DNA from: Alphaproteobacteria bacterium | Lineage (GTDB): Bacteria > Pseudomonadota > Alphaproteobacteria > JAEULC01 | Direction of reading: 5' to 3' | Assembly: GCA_020851015.1 (NCBI GenBank) | Contig: JADZDN010000149.1 | Location: forward strand, 1 to 48,458 | DNA: 48,458 nt | In this document: positions 1-9,323 of the stretch, piece by piece | How positions within the stretch are numbered: the stretch's first letter is position 1 | Layout of the letters: every line of letters begins with the position of its first letter | Program-made: the position numbers and the translations under genes | Notes under the pieces: model-generated | Databases searched by the model: none | What the model saw: the letters and a program-made list of their open reading frames with translations, nothing else | Told to the model about the DNA's origin: nothing

Positions 1-497
1 CCGGTCGTGCGGTAGTGGCCGTCGCGGTTGGCGACGTTGTCGAACTGCTGCGCCCAGATCGCGCCGTTCGGCTCGCTCTTGTTCAGCTCCTTGGCGAGAC
101 GCTCGGACACGTGGACGTAGTTGTTGGGATCCTTGTAAGGCACCGCCGGCACCTCGCGCAGCTCGGCGCCGCACAGCCGCAGCATGTCCTTCTTTTCCTG
201 CGACTGCGTTTCCGGAATCACGATCACCGAGCGGTAGCCGCGCGCGTTGCCCACGAGCGCCAGGCCGATGCCGGTGTTGCCGGCGGTGCCCTCGACGATC
301 ACGCCGCCCTTGCGCAGCGCGCCGGTCTTCTCCGCGTGCTGCACGATCGCCAGCGCCGCGCGATCCTTGACCGATCCGCCGGGATTGAGGAACTCGGCCT
401 TGCCGAGAATGGTGCAGCCCGTCAGCGCGGAGGCCTTGCGCAGCTTGATCAGCGGCGTCTTGCCGATCGTCTCGATGAACCCGTCGCGAATGTCCAT
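1..497 (-). CDS. cysK: cysteine synthase, 3' part cut by window edge
   Basis: PLP-dependent O-acetylserine sulfhydrylase, which makes L-cysteine from O-acetylserine and sulfide in the cytosol. About 165 N-terminal residues are visible, from ATG at 497. The PLP lysine lies in GGSVKDRAA (K44) and the cofactor phosphate/substrate loop TAGNTG is at about 71-76, both family hallmarks; [11 protein letters not shown] follows. The C-terminal half is beyond base 1. It is divergent from gyrA. A cystathionine beta-synthase-like paralogue is possible because the C-terminus is not seen, but the N-terminus reads like CysK. Confidence 0.9.
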   Translation of the reverse strand, partial: MDIRDGFIETIGKTPLIKLRKASALTGCTILGKAEFLNPGGSVKDRAALAIVQHAEKTGALRKGGVIVEGTAGNTGIGLALVGNARGYRSVIVIPETQSQEKKDMLRLCGAELREVPAVPYKDPNNYVHVSERLAKELNKSEPNGAIWAQQFDNVANRDGHYRTT

Positions 498-876
498 GAA
501 GCCACTCCGAACCGGCGGGAATCGCCGCGCCTGCGCGGGCTGACACTAGCGAGGCAGACCAGGGCTATCAAGCGGCGCCGGTCCCCGGAAAACGACGCAG
601 GAGAAGCTTTGGCGCCCGCGAATCGCCGGGCCGTTCCAGCGCGGCTGGCGAGGTCGGAAATTCACCAAAAAAGACTGGCCGAATCAAATAGTTATCCCCA
701 GGTCGCGGGCGCTACAAAGCATTGTTCGCAGGTGCAGAATCTGCTAGAAAAACTGTCAAATTCCGGGGCCCCGCGGACACCCCTGGCGGGGTGCGTCCAG
801 GTCCCGAAAAACAGGTCCTTCAGGACCGGGAACGCGCCGCAACCGACCGTCCGAAATCGCCGCCGGGAAATTCCGC
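498..876. other. cysK-gyrA divergent intergenic region
   Basis: About 380 bases without a convincing gene. It must carry both divergent promoters. Near gyrA there are two short hairpins: 775-798 (GGAC/ACCCC arms, loop TGGC) and 814-827 (GGTCCT/AGGACC). One DnaA-box-like 9-mer, TTATCCCCA, is at 692-700 (one mismatch from TTATCCACA). A single box is not evidence for an origin. The hairpins could form in the gyrA leader; no function is claimed. Confidence 0.4.
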
Positions 877-3669
877 GTGACCACGCAGCCGACGCCGCCG
901 CCCTTCGACATCGCGCCCGTAAGCCTCGAAGAGGAGATGCGGCGATCCTATCTCGATTACGCGATGAGCGTGATCGTGTCGCGCGCGCTGCCCGACGTGC
1001 GCGACGGGCTGAAGCCGGTGCATCGCCGCATCCTCTACGCGATGAAGGAAGCGGGCTACGACTACAACAAGCCCTATCGCAAGTCGGCGCGCATCGTCGG
1101 CGACGTGATGGGCAAGTACCATCCGCATGGCGACGCCGCGATCTACGATGCGATGGTGCGCCTGGCGCAGGACTTCTCGATGCGCCTGCCCCTGATCGAC
1201 GGGCAGGGGAATTTCGGCTCGATGGACGGCGATCCGCCGGCGGCCCAGCGCTATACCGAGGCGCGGCTCGCCCGCGCCGCCGATGCGCTGCTCGAAGACA
1301 TCGACAAGGATACGGTCAATTTCCAGCCGAACTACGACGAGTCCGAGCGAGAGCCGGTTGTGCTGCCGGCGCGGTTCCCGAACCTGCTGGTCAACGGGGC
1401 GGGCGGCATCGCCGTCGGCATGGCGACCAACATCCCGACCCACAACCTGGGCGAGGTGATCGACGCCTGCTGCGCCTATATCGACAATAACGACATCACG
1501 ATCGACGAGCTGATCGAGAAGATTCCCGGCCCCGATTTCCCCACCGGCGGGATCATCCTGGGCACGGTGGGCATCCGCGCCGGGTTCCACCTCGGCCGCG
1601 GCTCGATCGTCATCCGCTCCCGCGCGACCGTGGAGGAGATCCGCAAGGATCGCTGGGCCATCGTGGTCACCGAGGTGCCATACCAGGTGAACAAGGCGCG
1701 CATGGTCGAACGCATCGGCGAGCTGGTGCGCGAGAAGGTGATCGAGGGAATTTCGGACCTGCGCGACGAAAGCGACCGCGAGGGCCTGCGCGTGGTGATC
1801 GAGCTGAAGCGCGAAGCGGTGCCCGAGGTGGTGCTGAACCAGCTCTACCGCCACAGCCAGCTCCAGATCAGCTTCGGCATCAACGCGCTGGCGCTGAACG
1901 GCGGGCGGCCCGAGCTGCTGGACCTCAAGTCGATCATCGCCGCCTTCGTGGCGTTCCGCGAGCAGGTGATCCGCCGCCGCACGATCTTCGAGCTGGGCAA
2001 GGCGCGCGACCGCGCGCATATCCTGGTCGGCTTGGCGATCGCGGTCGCCAACATCGACCCGGTCATCCAGCTCATCCGCTCTTCGCCCGATCCGGTGGAG
2101 GCCCGCACCAAGCTGATGGCGCGAAGCTGGCCGGCCGAATCGGTCGCGCCGCTGATCGCGCTGATCGACGATCCCGGCCACCGGGTCGAGCCGGACGGCA
2201 CCTATCGCCTGTCCGACGCCCAGGCGCGCGCGATCCTGGAATTGCGGCTGCAGCGCCTGACGGGGCTCGAGCGCGAGAAGATCGCCGAGGAGCTGGACGG
2301 CCTCGCCAAGCAGATCAGCGAGTACCTGGAGATACTGGAATCGCGCGCCAAGCTGATGGGCATCCTGCGCGACGAGCTGGTCCAGATGAAGGAGCAGTTC
2401 GCCACTCCGCGCCGCACCACGATCGAGGCGCAGGAGGACGAGACCGACATCGAGGACCTGATCCAGCGCGAGGACATGGTCGTCACGGTCACGCTCGGCG
2501 GCTATATCAAGCGCGTGCCGCTCAGCGCCTATCGCGCGCAACGCCGCGGCGGCCGCGGCCGCGCCGGCATGGCGACGCGCGAGGAGGATGCCGTCAGCCG
2601 CGTCTTCATCGCCAACACCCATGACGCGATGGTGTTCTTCTCGTCCAAGGGCATGGCCTACCGGATGAAGGTCTACCGCCTGCCGCTGGGCAATCCCCAG
2701 GCGCGCGGCAAGGCGCTGGTGAACCTGCTGCCGCTCGACGAGGGCGAAACCATCACCACGCTGATGCCGATGCCCGAGGACGCGCGCGCGGCGAACGCGC
2801 ATATCATGTTCGCGACCTCCACCGGCAACGTGCGCCGCAACGCGCTCAGCGACTTCGCCGACATCAAGTCGAACGGAAAGATCGCGATGAAGCTGGAGGA
2901 GGGCGGCGAGCGGCTGATCGCCGTCCAGCCCTGCACCGAGGCCGACGACGTATTGCTGGCGGCGCGCGGCGGCAAGTGCATCCGTTTCCCGGTTTCCGAC
3001 GTGCGCGTCTTCGCCGGCCGCACCTCCACCGGCGTGCGCGGCATCAAGCTCACGAAGGACGACGAGGTGATCTCGATGTCCATCCTCCGCCATGCCGATT
3101 TCAGCGTCGAGGAGCGCAACGCCTTCCTGCGCCTCCAGCGCGCCAAGCGCGGCGACACCGAGCCCGAGCCGGAGGCCGTCGAGCCCGAGGCCGAGGAGGC
3201 CGCGTCGGGCGCGGCGGTCACGCTCTCGCGCGAGCGCATGGCCGAGATGGAGGAGATGCAGGACTTCCTGCTGGCCATCACCGAGAAGGGCTTCGGCAAG
3301 CGCAGCTCGGCCTACGAATATCGCGTCGCCGGCCGCGGCGGCCAGGGCATCGCCAATATCGAGGTGACGGAGAAGAACGGGCGGGTCGTTGCGACCTTCC
3401 CGGTCAAGGACAAGGACCACATCGTGCTGGTCACGGACGGCGGCCAGATCATCCGCTGCCCGGTCGACGACATCCGCGTGGCCGGGCGCAAGACCCAGGG
3501 CGTGACCGTCTTCAAGGTCGGCGAGGGCGAGCGCGTGGTATCGGTCAGCCGCCTGGGCGACGAAGGCGCCGAGGAGCCCGGCAACGGCAATGGCGGCGCG
3601 CACAAGGCCAACGGCGCGGGCAACGGCGTTGCCCCCCCTGCAAACGGAGCCGATGCGGATGGCGTCTAA
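877..3669 (+). CDS. gyrA: DNA gyrase subunit A
   Basis: 930 aa with a GTG start. Breakage-reunion subunit of DNA gyrase, which introduces negative supercoils with GyrB. Catalytic tyrosine is Y126 in QRYTEARL. The quinolone-resistance region around 74-100 reads [15 protein letters not shown]: the position equal to E. coli Ser83 is Ala (A87), while the Asp87 equivalent (D91) is kept. The GyrA-box QRRGGRG is at about 555, followed by the beta-pinwheel C-terminal domain. An acidic insert rich in Glu (about 764-780) and a Gly/Asn/Ala-rich tail end the protein. coaD starts inside its 3' end, so the two are probably co-transcribed. Confidence 0.97.
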   Translation: MTTQPTPPPFDIAPVSLEEEMRRSYLDYAMSVIVSRALPDVRDGLKPVHRRILYAMKEAGYDYNKPYRKSARIVGDVMGKYHPHGDAAIYDAMVRLAQDFSMRLPLIDGQGNFGSMDGDPPAAQRYTEARLARAADALLEDIDKDTVNFQPNYDESEREPVVLPARFPNLLVNGAGGIAVGMATNIPTHNLGEVIDACCAYIDNNDITIDELIEKIPGPDFPTGGIILGTVGIRAGFHLGRGSIVIRSRATVEEIRKDRWAIVVTEVPYQVNKARMVERIGELVREKVIEGISDLRDESDREGLRVVIELKREAVPEVVLNQLYRHSQLQISFGINALALNGGRPELLDLKSIIAAFVAFREQVIRRRTIFELGKARDRAHILVGLAIAVANIDPVIQLIRSSPDPVEARTKLMARSWPAESVAPLIALIDDPGHRVEPDGTYRLSDAQARAILELRLQRLTGLEREKIAEELDGLAKQISEYLEILESRAKLMGILRDELVQMKEQFATPRRTTIEAQEDETDIEDLIQREDMVVTVTLGGYIKRVPLSAYRAQRRGGRGRAGMATREEDAVSRVFIANTHDAMVFFSSKGMAYRMKVYRLPLGNPQARGKALVNLLPLDEGETITTLMPMPEDARAANAHIMFATSTGNVRRNALSDFADIKSNGKIAMKLEEGGERLIAVQPCTEADDVLLAARGGKCIRFPVSDVRVFAGRTSTGVRGIKLTKDDEVISMSILRHADFSVEERNAFLRLQRAKRGDTEPEPEAVEPEAEEAASGAAVTLSRERMAEMEEMQDFLLAITEKGFGKRSSAYEYRVAGRGGQGIANIEVTEKNGRVVATFPVKDKDHIVLVTDGGQIIRCPVDDIRVAGRKTQGVTVFKVGEGERVVSVSRLGDEGAEEPGNGNGGAHKANGAGNGVAPPANGADADGV

Positions 3670-4249
3670 GGAAAGGATCGGGGTCTACCCCGGCACGTTC
3701 GACCCGATCCACCGCGGCCACAGCGACATCATCCGCCGCGCCACGCGCATGGTGGACCGCCTGGTGGTCGGGGTCGCGATCAACGCCGGCAAGGGACCGC
3801 TGTTCACGTTCGAGGAGCGCCTGGCGATGGTGCGCGAGGAGATCGCGCACCTGGAAGGCGACGGCCCGAACGACCGGCTGAGCCAGCGCGTCGAGGTGCG
3901 CCCCTTCGACAATCTGTTGATGGACTTCACCGTTGCGGTCGGCGCCCGGGTGATCATCCGCGGGCTGCGCGCGGTCTCGGACTTCGAATACGAGTTCCAG
4001 ATGGCAGGCATGAATGCCATCATGAACCCGGCGGTGGAGACGGTGTTCCTGATGGCATCCGAACGCCAGCAGTTCATCGCCTCGCGCTTCGTGAAGGAGA
4101 TCGGCCGGCTGGGCGGCGATGTCAGCCATTTCGTATCGCCGCGCGTGGCCGGCCAGCTGCGCGACCGCTTCGCGCTGGAGCGGAAGAACGGCGGTGCCGC
4201 CCGCCTGATGCAGACCTTCAAGCCGGAGCCCGCGCCGCCGGACGAGTGA
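3659..4249 (+). CDS. coaD: pantetheine-phosphate adenylyltransferase
   Basis: 196 aa. Adds AMP from ATP to 4'-phosphopantetheine, the penultimate step of coenzyme A synthesis. Nucleotidyltransferase motifs: [10 protein letters not shown] near the N-terminus (H18 and H21 form the HxGH signature), then [14 protein letters not shown] and the C-terminal [16 protein letters not shown]. It is about 30 residues longer than the usual 160-170, mainly from an internal [12 protein letters not shown] stretch and a Pro-rich tail. ATG 3659 is preferred over ATG 3653 because the GGAG at 3646-3649 is then 9 bases upstream; it overlaps the gyrA stop by 11 bases. Confidence 0.93.
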   Translation: MASKERIGVYPGTFDPIHRGHSDIIRRATRMVDRLVVGVAINAGKGPLFTFEERLAMVREEIAHLEGDGPNDRLSQRVEVRPFDNLLMDFTVAVGARVIIRGLRAVSDFEYEFQMAGMNAIMNPAVETVFLMASERQQFIASRFVKEIGRLGGDVSHFVSPRVAGQLRDRFALERKNGGAARLMQTFKPEPAPPDE

Positions 4250-4269
4250 CCGGCGTCCCCAGGGGGCAT

Positions 4270-4298
4270 TTGACCCGCCGCCGCCTGGGGCCTATGAA
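4270..4298 (+). promoter_or_regulatory. tRNA-Lys promoter (predicted)
   Basis: TTGACC at 4270-4275 and TATGAA at 4293-4298 are separated by exactly 17 bases, and the -10 box ends 22 bases before the mature tRNA. This fits a sigma-70 promoter. It lies outside the integrated element, so insertion leaves the tRNA gene transcribed. Part of a CCCCAGG/CCTGGGG dyad (4257-4263/4284-4290) lies within it and may be the coaD terminator stem. Confidence 0.6.
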
Positions 4299-4320
4299 CA
4301 CCGCCCGAACCCTCGCGGAC

Positions 4321-4395
4321 GAGCCCGTAGCTCAGCGGTAGAGCATCTGACTTTTAATCAGAGGGTCCTGGGTTCGATCCCCAGCGGGCTCACCA
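4321..4395 (+). tRNA. tRNA-Lys (anticodon TTT)
   Basis: 75 nt with encoded CCA. The acceptor stem GAGCCCG (4321-4327) pairs with CGGGCTC (4385-4391), the discriminator is A and CCA ends at 4395. The anticodon loop is CTTTTAA (4351-4357) with anticodon TTT at 4353-4355, and the T-arm GGTTCGATCC is intact. The 3' part from 4351 is duplicated at 15327, so this gene is the attachment site of the element; the left copy keeps the whole tRNA. Confidence 0.97.
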
Positions 4396-4396
4396 C
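4351..4396 (+). repeat. attL core (46-bp direct repeat)
   Basis: Runs from the first base of the tRNA-Lys anticodon loop to one base beyond CCA, identical to 15327-15372. The bases just to the left differ (A at 4350, C at 15326), which defines the edge of the identity. Integration into tRNA 3' halves is the norm for tyrosine integrases. Confidence 0.95.
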
Positions 4397-4489
4397 AAAA
4401 ACCAGGGATTCCTGGCACTTTCCAGCGATTGCCCGGTCGGCCGACCCGGCCGGAATCGGGAACGAACAGGCGTCTTCCCGCCGAAAACT

Positions 4490-4507
4490 GGCACAATCAC
4501 GGCACAC
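4490..4507 (+). repeat. 18-bp direct repeat near left end (candidate arm site)
   Basis: GGCACAATCACGGCACAC, 94 bases inside attL. It matches 17 of 18 bases of 15246-15263, which lies 63 bases inside attR. Each copy is itself GGCAC-N6-GGCAC. Position near both ends and shared orientation suggest integrase arm-type binding sites; this is inference. Confidence 0.5.
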
Positions 4508-4548
4508 TGAGTTCGCGCCACGTTCACGCTCTGGCCAAGGAGCAATCG

Positions 4549-4719
4549 GTGGCGCCTGAGCGCGAGAAGACGCGGACCGTCGCCGCGGAGCTGCGGCAGC
4601 TCGCTGGCGACGTGCGGCGAATTGGGGACGGCTATCGATCGAACCCCGAAGCGGTGGCTATGGCGAAGGACGGAATCGCGCATCGCCTGATCGAGCTGGC
4701 GCGGGAGCTGAAGCCATGA
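4549..4719 (+). CDS. small unknown protein upstream of the helicase
   Basis: 56 aa from GTG 4549, chosen because AAGGAG at 4537-4542 lies 6 bases upstream; a longer frame from 4429 has no such site. The product is charged and predicted helical (VAAELRQLAGDVRRIG..HRLIELARELKP). No family is recognised. Its stop overlaps the helicase start as ATGA, so the two are translationally coupled. A replication accessory or small DNA-binding role is possible but unsupported. Confidence 0.6.
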   Translation: MAPEREKTRTVAAELRQLAGDVRRIGDGYRSNPEAVAMAKDGIAHRLIELARELKP

Positions 4720-6203
4720 GCGCCGCCGATATCGTCGCGGCCTTGGAAGCCGCCGAGGAATACACGCCCCTCGATCTGCAGCTCGCGGCGAAGGACTACA
4801 ATGACGTGGGCAATGCCGAGCGCCTCGTCGCTCGCGCCGGCGCATCGCTCAAGTTCGTGCGCGAATCAAGCTGGTATGCCTTTGACGGAGCGCGCTGGTG
4901 CAAGGCGACTGGCGACAAACGCGCGGAGTTGCTGGCACAGGAAACGGTCAAAGGGATACGGGCGGAATTCTGGGCTTTGCGTGATCAGGGCCGGCGAGAG
5001 GGCGAGGCCGAAGACGAGTTCAAGAAGCGTGTCGCAACGCATTTTGGCTGGGCGATCCGTTCCGGTTTCACTCCGCGCATCAGAGGCATGATCGAGCAGG
5101 CGAGGTCCTTGCTCGAGATCCCCGCGGCGGCATTGGACGTTGATTCGTTCAAATTCAACGTTGGGAATGGCACGCTGCTGCTTCGCCCCGAGGAACGCGG
5201 CGGCATCGAGCTGCGGGCGCATGACCGGGAGGACCTGATTACCCGCGTTGCGCCGGTCGCCTTCGATCCCCAGGCAGCATGCCCAATGTTCCACGCATTC
5301 CTGGCGCGGATATTGCCGATCGCAGCCGACCGCGTGTTCCTGCAAACCTGGCTGGGCTACAGCCTGACCGGGGACGCCAGCGAGCAACGCATGGTCGTGC
5401 TGTGTGGCAGTGGCGCCAATGGCAAATCCACTCTCATGGAAGTCGTCAGCGCGGTCCTGGGGGACTACAGCACTGGACTTCCTTTCACGTCGCTCGCATT
5501 GGATGACCGGCGCCAAGGCGCTGCAGCGTCGCCCGACCTGGCACGCCTGCCTGGCGTTCGCATGGTCCGGGCCAGCGAGATGAAACAGAACACGCGCCTG
5601 GACGAGACGATGATCAAGGCGCTCACGGGTGGCGAGCCGATCACCGTCCGCCATCTCAATTGTCCCTTTTTCGAGTTCACGCCCGTCTTCAAGCTGACGC
5701 TCAGCACCAACCACAAGCCGATCATCCGCGGCGCGGACACGGGCATCTGGCGGCGCCTGGTGCTTGTACCCTTTACGGTCGAGATACCGGAAGCGGAGCG
5801 CGACAAGACGCTGGCGCTGAAGCTGAGGGGCGAGGCGCCCGGCATCCTGAACTGGCTACTCGACGGGCTGCGGCTGTGGTTCGACCATGGGCTGAGGGTG
5901 CCGGACTCGTTGCTGGTCGCGACAGGGAACTACCGCGCGGACAGCGATCCGCTCAGCGGCTTCCTCGATGTCGTGGTGCTGCGCGACCCGCACTCGACGG
6001 TATCGGCCAAGGAGCTGCGGGCGGCCTACGTGGCCTGGTGCAAGGCCAATGCGCTTGATCCGGTCGGCGAAACAATGTTCGGGCGCATGATGGGGGAGCG
6101 CGGCTATACGAAGCACCGCAGCGGCACGGTCAAGTACCTGGGCATCGCGATCGCGCCAGACTTCCAACAGGGCCAGGCGGAGGCCGACGAGGGGCAATTT
6201 TAA
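4716..6203 (+). CDS. phage/plasmid D5-P4 family helicase
   Basis: 495 aa. SF3-type replicative helicase of the P4 alpha/poxvirus D5 family. An N-terminal D5_N-like region spans about 30-220, then Walker A GSGANGKST (231-239), a Walker B region around GVRMVRASEM (280-289), sensor-1 KLTLSTNHKP (326-335) and the arginine-finger segment GIWRRLVLVPF. The tail (about 420-480) looks like the winged-helix end of these proteins. It lacks the N-terminal primase/zinc-finger/Toprim half of P4 alpha (777 aa), so priming must come from elsewhere. It probably replicates the excised element. Confidence 0.9.
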   Translation: MSAADIVAALEAAEEYTPLDLQLAAKDYNDVGNAERLVARAGASLKFVRESSWYAFDGARWCKATGDKRAELLAQETVKGIRAEFWALRDQGRREGEAEDEFKKRVATHFGWAIRSGFTPRIRGMIEQARSLLEIPAAALDVDSFKFNVGNGTLLLRPEERGGIELRAHDREDLITRVAPVAFDPQAACPMFHAFLARILPIAADRVFLQTWLGYSLTGDASEQRMVVLCGSGANGKSTLMEVVSAVLGDYSTGLPFTSLALDDRRQGAAASPDLARLPGVRMVRASEMKQNTRLDETMIKALTGGEPITVRHLNCPFFEFTPVFKLTLSTNHKPIIRGADTGIWRRLVLVPFTVEIPEAERDKTLALKLRGEAPGILNWLLDGLRLWFDHGLRVPDSLLVATGNYRADSDPLSGFLDVVVLRDPHSTVSAKELRAAYVAWCKANALDPVGETMFGRMMGERGYTKHRSGTVKYLGIAIAPDFQQGQAEADEGQF

Positions 6204-6204
6204 C

Positions 6205-6362
6205 GAACCCTCCCTAACCCTCCCTAACTGTCCGGCCCGCAAGCCATTGGAAACAATAGTCCACTGAGGGTTGGGAGGGTTCGGACAGTTCCCTTGCTAC
6301 GTGATGAGAGACGAAAAATGTTCAGATCAATATGGAAACTGTCCCTAACCCTCAACTGTCCG
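6205..6362. repeat. iteron-like inverted repeat array after the helicase gene
   Basis: Four copies of AACTGTCC (6226-6233 plus; 6283-6290 minus; 6337-6344 and 6354-6361 plus) and five of AACCCTC (6206, 6216 and 6347 plus; 6266 and 6275 minus) are packed into 158 bases. The blocks at 6205-6234 and 6264-6290 face each other as an imperfect inverted repeat. It starts right after the helicase stop and ends before the HNH start. A replication origin bound by the helicase, a cos/packaging site for the HNH-terminase, or a regulatory array are all possible. Confidence 0.7.
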
Positions 6363-6376
6363 TCTCTGATGCTGCC

Positions 6377-6676
6377 ATGAGCGATGATCCGTTCTACAAG
6401 ACAGCGCTGTGGCGTGCTGTTCGCGTCACGGTGTTGCGTCGCGACCGTAAATGCAGCGTGCCGGGCTGCTATCGCGGGAGCGTGCATGTGGATCACATCG
6501 TGCCCCGCAGTCGCGGCGGGAGTGATGAGCTTCATAACCTGCGCGGCCTCTGTGCGAGCTGCCATGCGCGCAAGACCGCGAGCATCGATCGTGTGGGCGG
6601 GAGCGGGCGTATTCGACTGCCAGGCTGCGACGCAAATGGCAACCCGAGTGATCCGCACCATGACTGGAACAAGTAG
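6377..6676 (+). CDS. HNH endonuclease
   Basis: 99 aa. Classic HNH fold: zinc cysteines C26/C31 (CSVPGC) and C59/C62 (CASC), with metal site VDHIVPRSRGG (H40), N54 and H63. Small HNH proteins next to large terminase are needed for cos cleavage in HK97-type phages, so a packaging role is likely. ATG 6377 is chosen because an upstream ATG at 6332 lies inside the repeat array and has no ribosome site; neither start has a strong one. It is far too short to be an IscB-type protein. Confidence 0.85.
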   Translation: MSDDPFYKTALWRAVRVTVLRRDRKCSVPGCYRGSVHVDHIVPRSRGGSDELHNLRGLCASCHARKTASIDRVGGSGRIRLPGCDANGNPSDPHHDWNK

Positions 6677-6808
6677 CTATGCACAGCATGCATGCGGAAA
6701 GAAATCTCTCACAGCTAAGGGACCCCAACCGTCGGGGGCCACGGAAGCGAATTAGTTGAGGTGGCGGATTTCTGCCGTTCTGCGGTACGGGAGGACGCAT
6801 AGCTCGCC

Positions 6809-8425
6809 ATGGGCTTAAGGGGACCACGCGCGAAACCGATACCGACGGAGGCATCTGAAGCGCCTCCGCCGGCGCCGCCGTGGGCCGAGGATGGGCTTTC
6901 GCGGGCGGAGCGGGTGATCCGCTTCATCGAGACGCTGAAGCTCACCAGCGGCAAGAAAGCAGGCCAGCTCGTGCAGCTCCGGGATTGGCAATGCGCAATC
7001 ATCCGCCGGATCTATGACCCGATCGGAGCCGATGATCTGCGGGAGGTCCGCACCGCCTTGATCACCATGGGCAGAAAGAACGGCAAGACATTCCTGTCGG
7101 CCGCCATCGCCATGGCTCACCTGTGCGGACCGGAGGCCGTCGCGCGTGGGCAGATATGCTCCGCCGCGGCCGACCGCGAACAAGCGGCGCTGATCTACCG
7201 AGAAATGGAAGCCTTCATCATGGCCGACCCGGCGCTGCGCCGCCGGACCAACCTGCAGCGCTTCCACCGCAAGATCGAGGACTTCCAGAACGGCTCTACC
7301 TACGAGGCCATGTCGAGCGACGCGCGCAAGGCCCACGGCCTGGGGCCGGCGCTGATCATCTGCGACGAGCTGGCCCAGTGGAAGGGGCGGGGCCTATACG
7401 ACAATCTTACCACAGGCGTCGGCGCCGTCGCCGAGCCTTTGGCAATCATCATCAGTACCCAATCGAGTGACCCCAACCACATCATGTCCGAGCTGACGGG
7501 CTACGCACGCCAGGTGCGCGATGGCGTGATCGAGGATCCCAGCTTCGCGCCCTTCGTGTTCGAGGTGCCGATCGAAGCGGACCCCTGGGACGAACAGGCC
7601 TGGCGCCTGGCCAACCCGGCGCTGGGCGATTTCCGGTCGCTGGACGAGATGCGCAAGGCGGCTGAGCTGGCGCGCCGGATGCCATCGCGCGAAGCGGCCT
7701 TTCGCAATCTCTACCTCAATCAGCCGATCGACCCCGATGTGCGGTTCGTCGCCGGCGCCGACTGGAAGGCCTGCGCCGGCGCGGTCGACCCGGACACCTT
7801 GCGCGGCCGGCCATGCTGGGGCGGGCTTGACCTGTCCAGCACCACCGATCTGACGGCATTGGTGCTCTACTTCCCCGAGGATGGCGGCGCCGTGCTTCCC
7901 TACTTCTGGCTGCCCGAGGATGACCTGGCCGGCCGCGAAAGCCGCGACCGCGTGCCCTACACGCTATGGCGCAACCAGGGCCACATCGCGACCTGGCCAG
8001 GGAGGGTCACCGACAAGCGCGCGGTGGCGCTGCGCCTGGCCGAGCTGGCGAGCTTCTACGATATCCGCGAGATCGCGTTCGACCGATGGCGCATCAACGA
8101 CTTCAAGAAGATCCTCGCGGACGAAGGAATAGATCTGCCGCTGATCGAATTCGGGCAGGGCTACAAGGACCAGGGGCCAGCGGTCGACGCGCTGGAGATC
8201 GCGATCCTGGGCCGCCGCCTGGCGCACGGCGGGCACCCCGTGTTGACCTGGAACGTGGCCAACGCGGCCGTCGAAACCGACCCCGCCGGCGCGCGCAAGA
8301 TCACCAAGCAGCGCGCGATCGCCAGGGTCGACGGACTGATCGCATTGCTGATGGCAGTCGGCCTGCACAGCCGAACGCCGCAGCTCGAGATGGATTTCGA
8401 ACGGCCGTTGGTGCTTAGCGCGTAG
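6809..8425 (+). CDS. phage terminase large subunit
   Basis: 538 aa, normal length for HK97-type TerL. It is the ATP-driven packaging motor and nuclease. Walker A MGRKNGKT (87-94), Walker B ALIICDE (181-187, E187 catalytic), motif III ISTQSS (215-220). The RNase H-like nuclease begins at GGLDLSSTTDL (D341, D347). GGGAGG lies upstream of ATG 6809. Only 132 bases separate it from the HNH gene, leaving no room for a small terminase in the usual position. It is followed tail-to-tail by the minus-strand cassette, 3 bases apart. Confidence 0.95.
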   Translation: MGLRGPRAKPIPTEASEAPPPAPPWAEDGLSRAERVIRFIETLKLTSGKKAGQLVQLRDWQCAIIRRIYDPIGADDLREVRTALITMGRKNGKTFLSAAIAMAHLCGPEAVARGQICSAAADREQAALIYREMEAFIMADPALRRRTNLQRFHRKIEDFQNGSTYEAMSSDARKAHGLGPALIICDELAQWKGRGLYDNLTTGVGAVAEPLAIIISTQSSDPNHIMSELTGYARQVRDGVIEDPSFAPFVFEVPIEADPWDEQAWRLANPALGDFRSLDEMRKAAELARRMPSREAAFRNLYLNQPIDPDVRFVAGADWKACAGAVDPDTLRGRPCWGGLDLSSTTDLTALVLYFPEDGGAVLPYFWLPEDDLAGRESRDRVPYTLWRNQGHIATWPGRVTDKRAVALRLAELASFYDIREIAFDRWRINDFKKILADEGIDLPLIEFGQGYKDQGPAVDALEIAILGRRLAHGGHPVLTWNVANAAVETDPAGARKITKQRAIARVDGLIALLMAVGLHSRTPQLEMDFERPLVLSA

Positions 8426-8428
8426 CCG

Positions 8429-8905
8429 CTATAGAGCGCGGAAAGCGTTGATTGCTGCCGCGACGCCCCACCCAAAAATTCCGAGGGCTGAGAACCCGCC
8501 GATGATCGCTATCACCCGCAGTCCATCCCCGAGCACGGCGCGCCATTTGACTAAGGAAAACTTGTGATCTTTGAACTTGTAAGCATGAGCGTAGGTCAAC
8601 TGGCACAAGTACCCGATGCCGGCGCAAAAAACGCCTGTGACTACCCCGGCAGTGAACAAACATAGGGCAAAAGTGAGATGACCCAAGTGAATCTCGCTGG
8701 GGTTCGTGCTCGCGACATGAGGAATGAATGCCAAGAGCGCAACGGCAGCTCCCCCATTCACAGCGATTACGCTCTGTAGCGCTAGCTTGGCGAGATCGAC
8801 CGCCCAAGCTTGAGTCGCCATGATCATTTGAATCTGCAGCTGCTTTTCCGCTATCTCGAATTGCGCTTGAAGCTTTCGCTCCTCAAATTCCTTGTCGGCT
8901 GACAA
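8429..8905 (-). CDS. small membrane protein, unknown, cargo cassette
   Basis: 158 aa with a TTG start, supported by a perfect AGGAGG five bases upstream (8911-8916). N-terminal 30 residues are charged and coiled-coil-like (EFEERKLQAQFEIAEKQLQ), followed by three predicted membrane helices: about 40-65 (SVIAVNGGAAVALLAF), 75-100 and 130-155. No family assigned. The stretch is more AT-rich than the flanking head genes, suggesting separate acquisition. Being a cargo gene on the opposite strand, a phage-interference or exclusion role is conceivable but not shown. Confidence 0.75.
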   Translation of the reverse strand: MSADKEFEERKLQAQFEIAEKQLQIQMIMATQAWAVDLAKLALQSVIAVNGGAAVALLAFIPHVASTNPSEIHLGHLTFALCLFTAGVVTGVFCAGIGYLCQLTYAHAYKFKDHKFSLVKWRAVLGDGLRVIAIIGGFSALGIFGWGVAAAINAFRAL

Positions 8906-8936
8906 TTGTCCCTCCTAGGAACGTGATGAAAAATCT

Positions 8937-9239
8937 CTAAGCATCTCCGATCTTCTCGATTGATATCCATTGCCGAAGCACATCTAAATCGATTGGCTGG
9001 CCGGTCATTGCATTTAGAGCCTGCGAAGCCAATACTCCAGAAGTGCTGACTGAGGAAGAGTTGAGCAAGAATCCGATACTCCGACCTGGCAAATGGCCTC
9101 CCTTGTCGCCTTGCGGCTGTTGAAAAGCATCAGGCGCCGCCTGCTTCTTCGTCTGATAATACAGCTCCTCGGCCAAACCGACCGTAGCGAGTCCAAAGCT
9201 GGCCACGACGGCGACTGCACGCTTTGTGTCTTTGTCCAT
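8937..9239 (-). CDS. small unknown protein with N-terminal hydrophobic segment
   Basis: 100 aa from ATG 9239. One hydrophobic segment (RAVAVVASFGLATVGLAEEL, about 7-26) could be a membrane anchor; the rest is polar (LLNSSSVSTSGVLASQALNA) and ends WISIEKIGDA. No family recognised. It lies 31 bases upstream of the 158-aa membrane protein on the same strand, so they probably form a two-gene operon from the divergent promoter region at 9240-9380. The ribosome site is weak (AAGGG). Base composition is AT-richer than its neighbours. Confidence 0.6.
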   Translation of the reverse strand: MDKDTKRAVAVVASFGLATVGLAEELYYQTKKQAAPDAFQQPQGDKGGHLPGRSIGFLLNSSSVSTSGVLASQALNAMTGQPIDLDVLRQWISIEKIGDA

Positions 9240-9323
9240 GCAAATTTCCCTTTTGCATGGAACAACTTAAGAACCGCCTTGTGCTTCTTCAAGGCTGCGG
9301 CTCCATTTTCCGATTCGCGTGGC

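Noticed and set aside
692..700. DnaA box marking an origin near gyrA
   Set aside because: One imperfect box without a cluster, AT-rich unwinding region or dnaA/dnaN neighbourhood.
820..3603. 927-aa open frame opposite gyrA
   Set aside because: It is the antisense of gyrA in high-GC DNA; residues are a His/Asp/Leu/Arg-rich mix with no domain. The same holds for long antisense frames opposite copA (681 aa), gcvPA and the capsid gene.
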